Shown here one piece after another: positions 62,507 through 64,000 of a stretch of DNA of 64,000 nucleotides. Position numbers and translations under genes: made by a program. Under the pieces are notes generated by a model, which saw only the letters and a list, made by a program, of their open reading frames with translations, searched no databases and was not told the DNA's origin. Position 1 is the first letter of the stretch. Each line of letters begins with the position of its first letter. Origin of the DNA: Pseudomonas sp. N3-W (GTDB lineage Bacteria > Pseudomonadota > Gammaproteobacteria > Pseudomonadales > Pseudomonadaceae); assembly GCF_024970185.1 (NCBI RefSeq), contig NZ_CP103965.1:120001-184000 (forward strand), in the 5' to 3' direction.

Positions 62507-62968
62507 ATGCGTATGGCAAGAACTGTGCAGACCAGCCTGGACAAGGCCGGTTGCGAATATGACGTCGTCACCCACCCGCACTCGGCCAGCAGCCTCGAAA
62601 CGGCGCGAGTTGCGGGCATTCCTGCCGAGCGGGTGGCCAAGTCGGTGATCCTCGACGATCATCACGGTCACTACCTGATGGCCGTGCTGCCTGCCAGCCG
62701 TCACCTGGACCTGAGCAAAGTGCGCGGCAGCAGCGAATGGCAAATCACCCGGGAAAGCACCCTGGCGCATCTGTTCAACGATTGCGAACGCGGAGCGGTT
62801 CCGGCCCTGGGTGAGTTTTACGGCCTGGACATGGTCATCGACCCACTGCTGACCCGCCAGAAAGACATCTACGTCGAAGCCGGCAACCACAACAACCTGG
62901 TGCACATGAGCATGCCGCAGTACCTGAAAATGGTGCCGCATGCGCAGGTGTGTGAGTTGAGTCATTAG
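62507..62968 (+). CDS. YbaK/ProX-type aminoacyl-tRNA deacylase family protein
   Basis: A 153-residue protein of the YbaK/EbsC editing-domain family. HSASSLETARVAGIPAERVAKSVIL with its conserved lysine, and VPALGEFYGLDMVIDP are typical. Family members hydrolyse mischarged tRNA such as Cys-tRNA(Pro) or Ala-tRNA(Pro). GAGGTG precedes the first ATG; a second ATG two codons later is also possible. It is divergent from NfeD and monocistronic. Confidence 0.88.
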   Translation: MRMARTVQTSLDKAGCEYDVVTHPHSASSLETARVAGIPAERVAKSVILDDHHGHYLMAVLPASRHLDLSKVRGSSEWQITRESTLAHLFNDCERGAVPALGEFYGLDMVIDPLLTRQKDIYVEAGNHNNLVHMSMPQYLKMVPHAQVCELSH

Positions 62969-62991
62969 GTTTTGCGGCGTCTGCACCGCCG

Positions 62992-63059
62992 CCATCGCGA
63001 GCAGGCTCGCTCCCACAGTGAAATGCGCTCAACCTGTGGGAGCGAGCCTGCTCGCGAAT
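62992..63059. repeat. REP pair, close spacing
   Basis: ATCGCGAGCAGGCTCGCTCC and GGAGCGAGCCTGCTCGCGAAT flank only about 24 nt. Located between the YbaK and DUF2789 genes. Confidence 0.85.
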
Positions 63060-63086
63060 AATCTTTCAGCCACCCCGGAGCCCGAC

Positions 63087-63332
63087 ATGCAATCCCCCTC
63101 CCACAGCCTGCCATCGCTGTTCAAACAACTTGGCCTGCCCGACGACCCGGTCAGCATCGACCAATTCATCGCCACCCATTCCCCCCTCAAACCCGAACTG
63201 CACCTGGCTGATGCGTTCTTCTGGACCCAAAGCCAGGCGGATTTTTTACGCGACGAAATTCTGGATGATGCGGATTGGGCGGAGGTGGTGGATCAGCTGG
63301 ATGTGTTGCTGAGGAAAGGGCGGGGAGTGTGA
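63087..63332 (+). CDS. DUF2789 family protein
   Basis: An 81-residue acidic soluble protein. LPSLFKQLGLPDDPVSIDQF and LADAFFWTQSQADFLRDEI match a short proteobacterial family (DUF2789) of unknown function. ATG 63087 follows GGAG at good spacing; the upstream in-frame ATG begins inside a REP element and is rejected. Confidence 0.88.
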   Translation: MQSPSHSLPSLFKQLGLPDDPVSIDQFIATHSPLKPELHLADAFFWTQSQADFLRDEILDDADWAEVVDQLDVLLRKGRGV

Positions 63333-63403
63333 AAATCTTGCGTCCGCCAGCAGGAGATTTGTATCAAAACTTGACCGCCTTTCCCCCCGAATGCGATATT
63401 GAT

Positions 63404-63419
63404 AGTTAGCAAACTAACT
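63404..63419. promoter_or_regulatory. Putative MarR operator AGTTAG-CAAA-CTAACT
   Basis: A perfect 6-bp inverted repeat with a 4-bp spacer, 13 bp upstream of the GTG I choose for the MarR gene. Its place at the promoter or leader fits autorepression, and also argues against the TTG start at 63399, which would place it in coding DNA. Confidence 0.6.
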
Positions 63420-63431
63420 GTGTGTCACGCC

Positions 63432-63887
63432 GTGCCAAAGAACCTCGACGCTCTCCAGATGAACATCAGCAGTGCCATGGTGGTGGCCGCCAGGCATTGG
63501 CGCAAAATCTGCCAGACCACGCTGGTCAACTATGGAATCTCCGAAGCCTGTGCCGTCCCGTTGTTGATGATCGGGCGTCTGGGGGAGGGTGTGCGGCAGG
63601 TGACGGTGGCGCACGCCGCCGGGATGGAGAGTCCGTCGCTGGTGCGGCTGCTCGATCAGCTGTGTCACGCCGGCTACGTCTGCCGTACCGAAGACGCCCA
63701 TGACCGGCGCGCCAAGTGCCTGAGCCTGACCGATACCGGTCGCGAGCTGGTGCAAGCGGTGGAGGTCGAGTTGGTGCGGCTGCGTCATGAGGTGCTCGAA
63801 GGCATCGACCAAAGCGATCTGGAAGCTACGCTGCGGGTATTGCGAGCCTTTGAAGCGGCCAATTCGCCGTCGGTGGTCAACCCTTGA
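63432..63887 (+). CDS. MarR-family regulator
   Basis: A 151-residue winged-helix repressor. The recognition helix region is HAAGMESPSLVRLLDQLCHA and the wing is EDAHDRRAKCLSLTDTGREL. The start GTG (MPKNLDALQMN) is chosen because the palindromic operator lies just upstream. The next gene overlaps its stop as TTGA and encodes a FUSC-type exporter, so this is probably its ligand-responsive local regulator. Confidence 0.88.
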   Translation: MPKNLDALQMNISSAMVVAARHWRKICQTTLVNYGISEACAVPLLMIGRLGEGVRQVTVAHAAGMESPSLVRLLDQLCHAGYVCRTEDAHDRRAKCLSLTDTGRELVQAVEVELVRLRHEVLEGIDQSDLEATLRVLRAFEAANSPSVVNP

Positions 63888-64000
63888 ACGGATTTTTTAC
63901 CGGTATGCCCCCGGCGCGGGACTGGTTTTACGGCGTGCGCACCTTCGCGGCGTCGATGATCGCGCTGTACATCGCCATGCTCATGCAGATGCCACGTCCG
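63884..64000 (+). CDS. FUSC-family (AaeB-like) exporter, N-terminal fragment
   Basis: The first 39 codons of a membrane protein cut by the window end. The sequence GMPPARDWFYGVRTFAASMI leads into the first helix, as in FUSC/AaeB aromatic-acid exporters. It starts at TTG overlapping the MarR stop; ATG 63905 is an alternative. Confidence 0.75.
   Translation, partial: MNGFFTGMPPARDWFYGVRTFAASMIALYIAMLMQMPRP

Noticed and set aside
8796..63059. CRISPR array
   Set aside because: The periodic sequences are protein-coding 300- and 306-bp repeats or REP palindromes. None has short direct repeats with unique spacers.

Overview
The window looks like chromosome from a fluorescent-group Pseudomonas. The main reasons are a single 3' 23S gene followed by two tandem 5S genes, the conserved block lapG-lapD / lapA / lapE-lapB-lapC, the high-G+C codon use, and about seven copies of the GTGGGAGCGAGC...GCTCGCGAAG type of REP palindrome that litters intergenic DNA in this group. 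All functional calls come from reading the sequence and from knowledge of the families; no searches were run.

Layout. 1-2368: the end of an rrn operon (partial 23S, 5S, terminator, 5S, terminator). 2677-5319: an amino-acid-type dCache chemoreceptor and a convergent GntR/FCD regulator. 5542-28834: the c-di-GMP-controlled biofilm adhesion system. LapG (periplasmic protease) and LapD (degenerate GGDEF/EAL receptor) are followed by a small hypothetical gene, the 4911-residue adhesin LapA on the minus strand, and the divergent LapE-LapB-LapC type I exporter. The lapA-lapE gap carries two sequences resembling the FleQ box. LapA contains 33 repeat units of exactly 300 bp in an A/B alternation, with no indel over 9.9 kb.

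29140-32823: a TauD-like dioxygenase plus an SBP/ATPase/permease importer of the sulfonate/nitrate/taurine class, probably for an organosulfur compound. 32979-33980: an orphan Rhs-core protein with a low-complexity C-terminal tail. 34196-39459: a LysR regulator followed by a tripartite MFS-HlyD-NodT efflux system; a REPIN lies inside the 5' coding part of the outer-membrane gene.

39794-60953: the most unusual region. It holds two HlyD-type adaptors, a transmembrane M50 zinc-protease/HlyD fusion, a GNAT acetyltransferase, a DUF6916 protein and a phage-tail-collar (Mdp-like) protein on the opposite strand, a GT39-like membrane glycosyltransferase, a sulfotransferase, a 2744-residue repeat protein (LEPR-type N-terminal motif, DUF4347, beta-helix, 19 Ig-like repeats), a TolC-like lipoprotein, an APS kinase, an Asp/Asn-hydroxylase-like 2OG enzyme and a second sulfotransferase. 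I read it as a possible export and modification locus for a second giant surface protein. It has no ABC ATPase and no RTX-type signal, and it carries its own PAPS supply. This is inference from gene content.

61024-64000: slipin and NfeD, a YbaK-type deacylase, a DUF2789 protein, and a MarR regulator with a palindromic operator reading into a FUSC-type exporter that runs off the end of the window.
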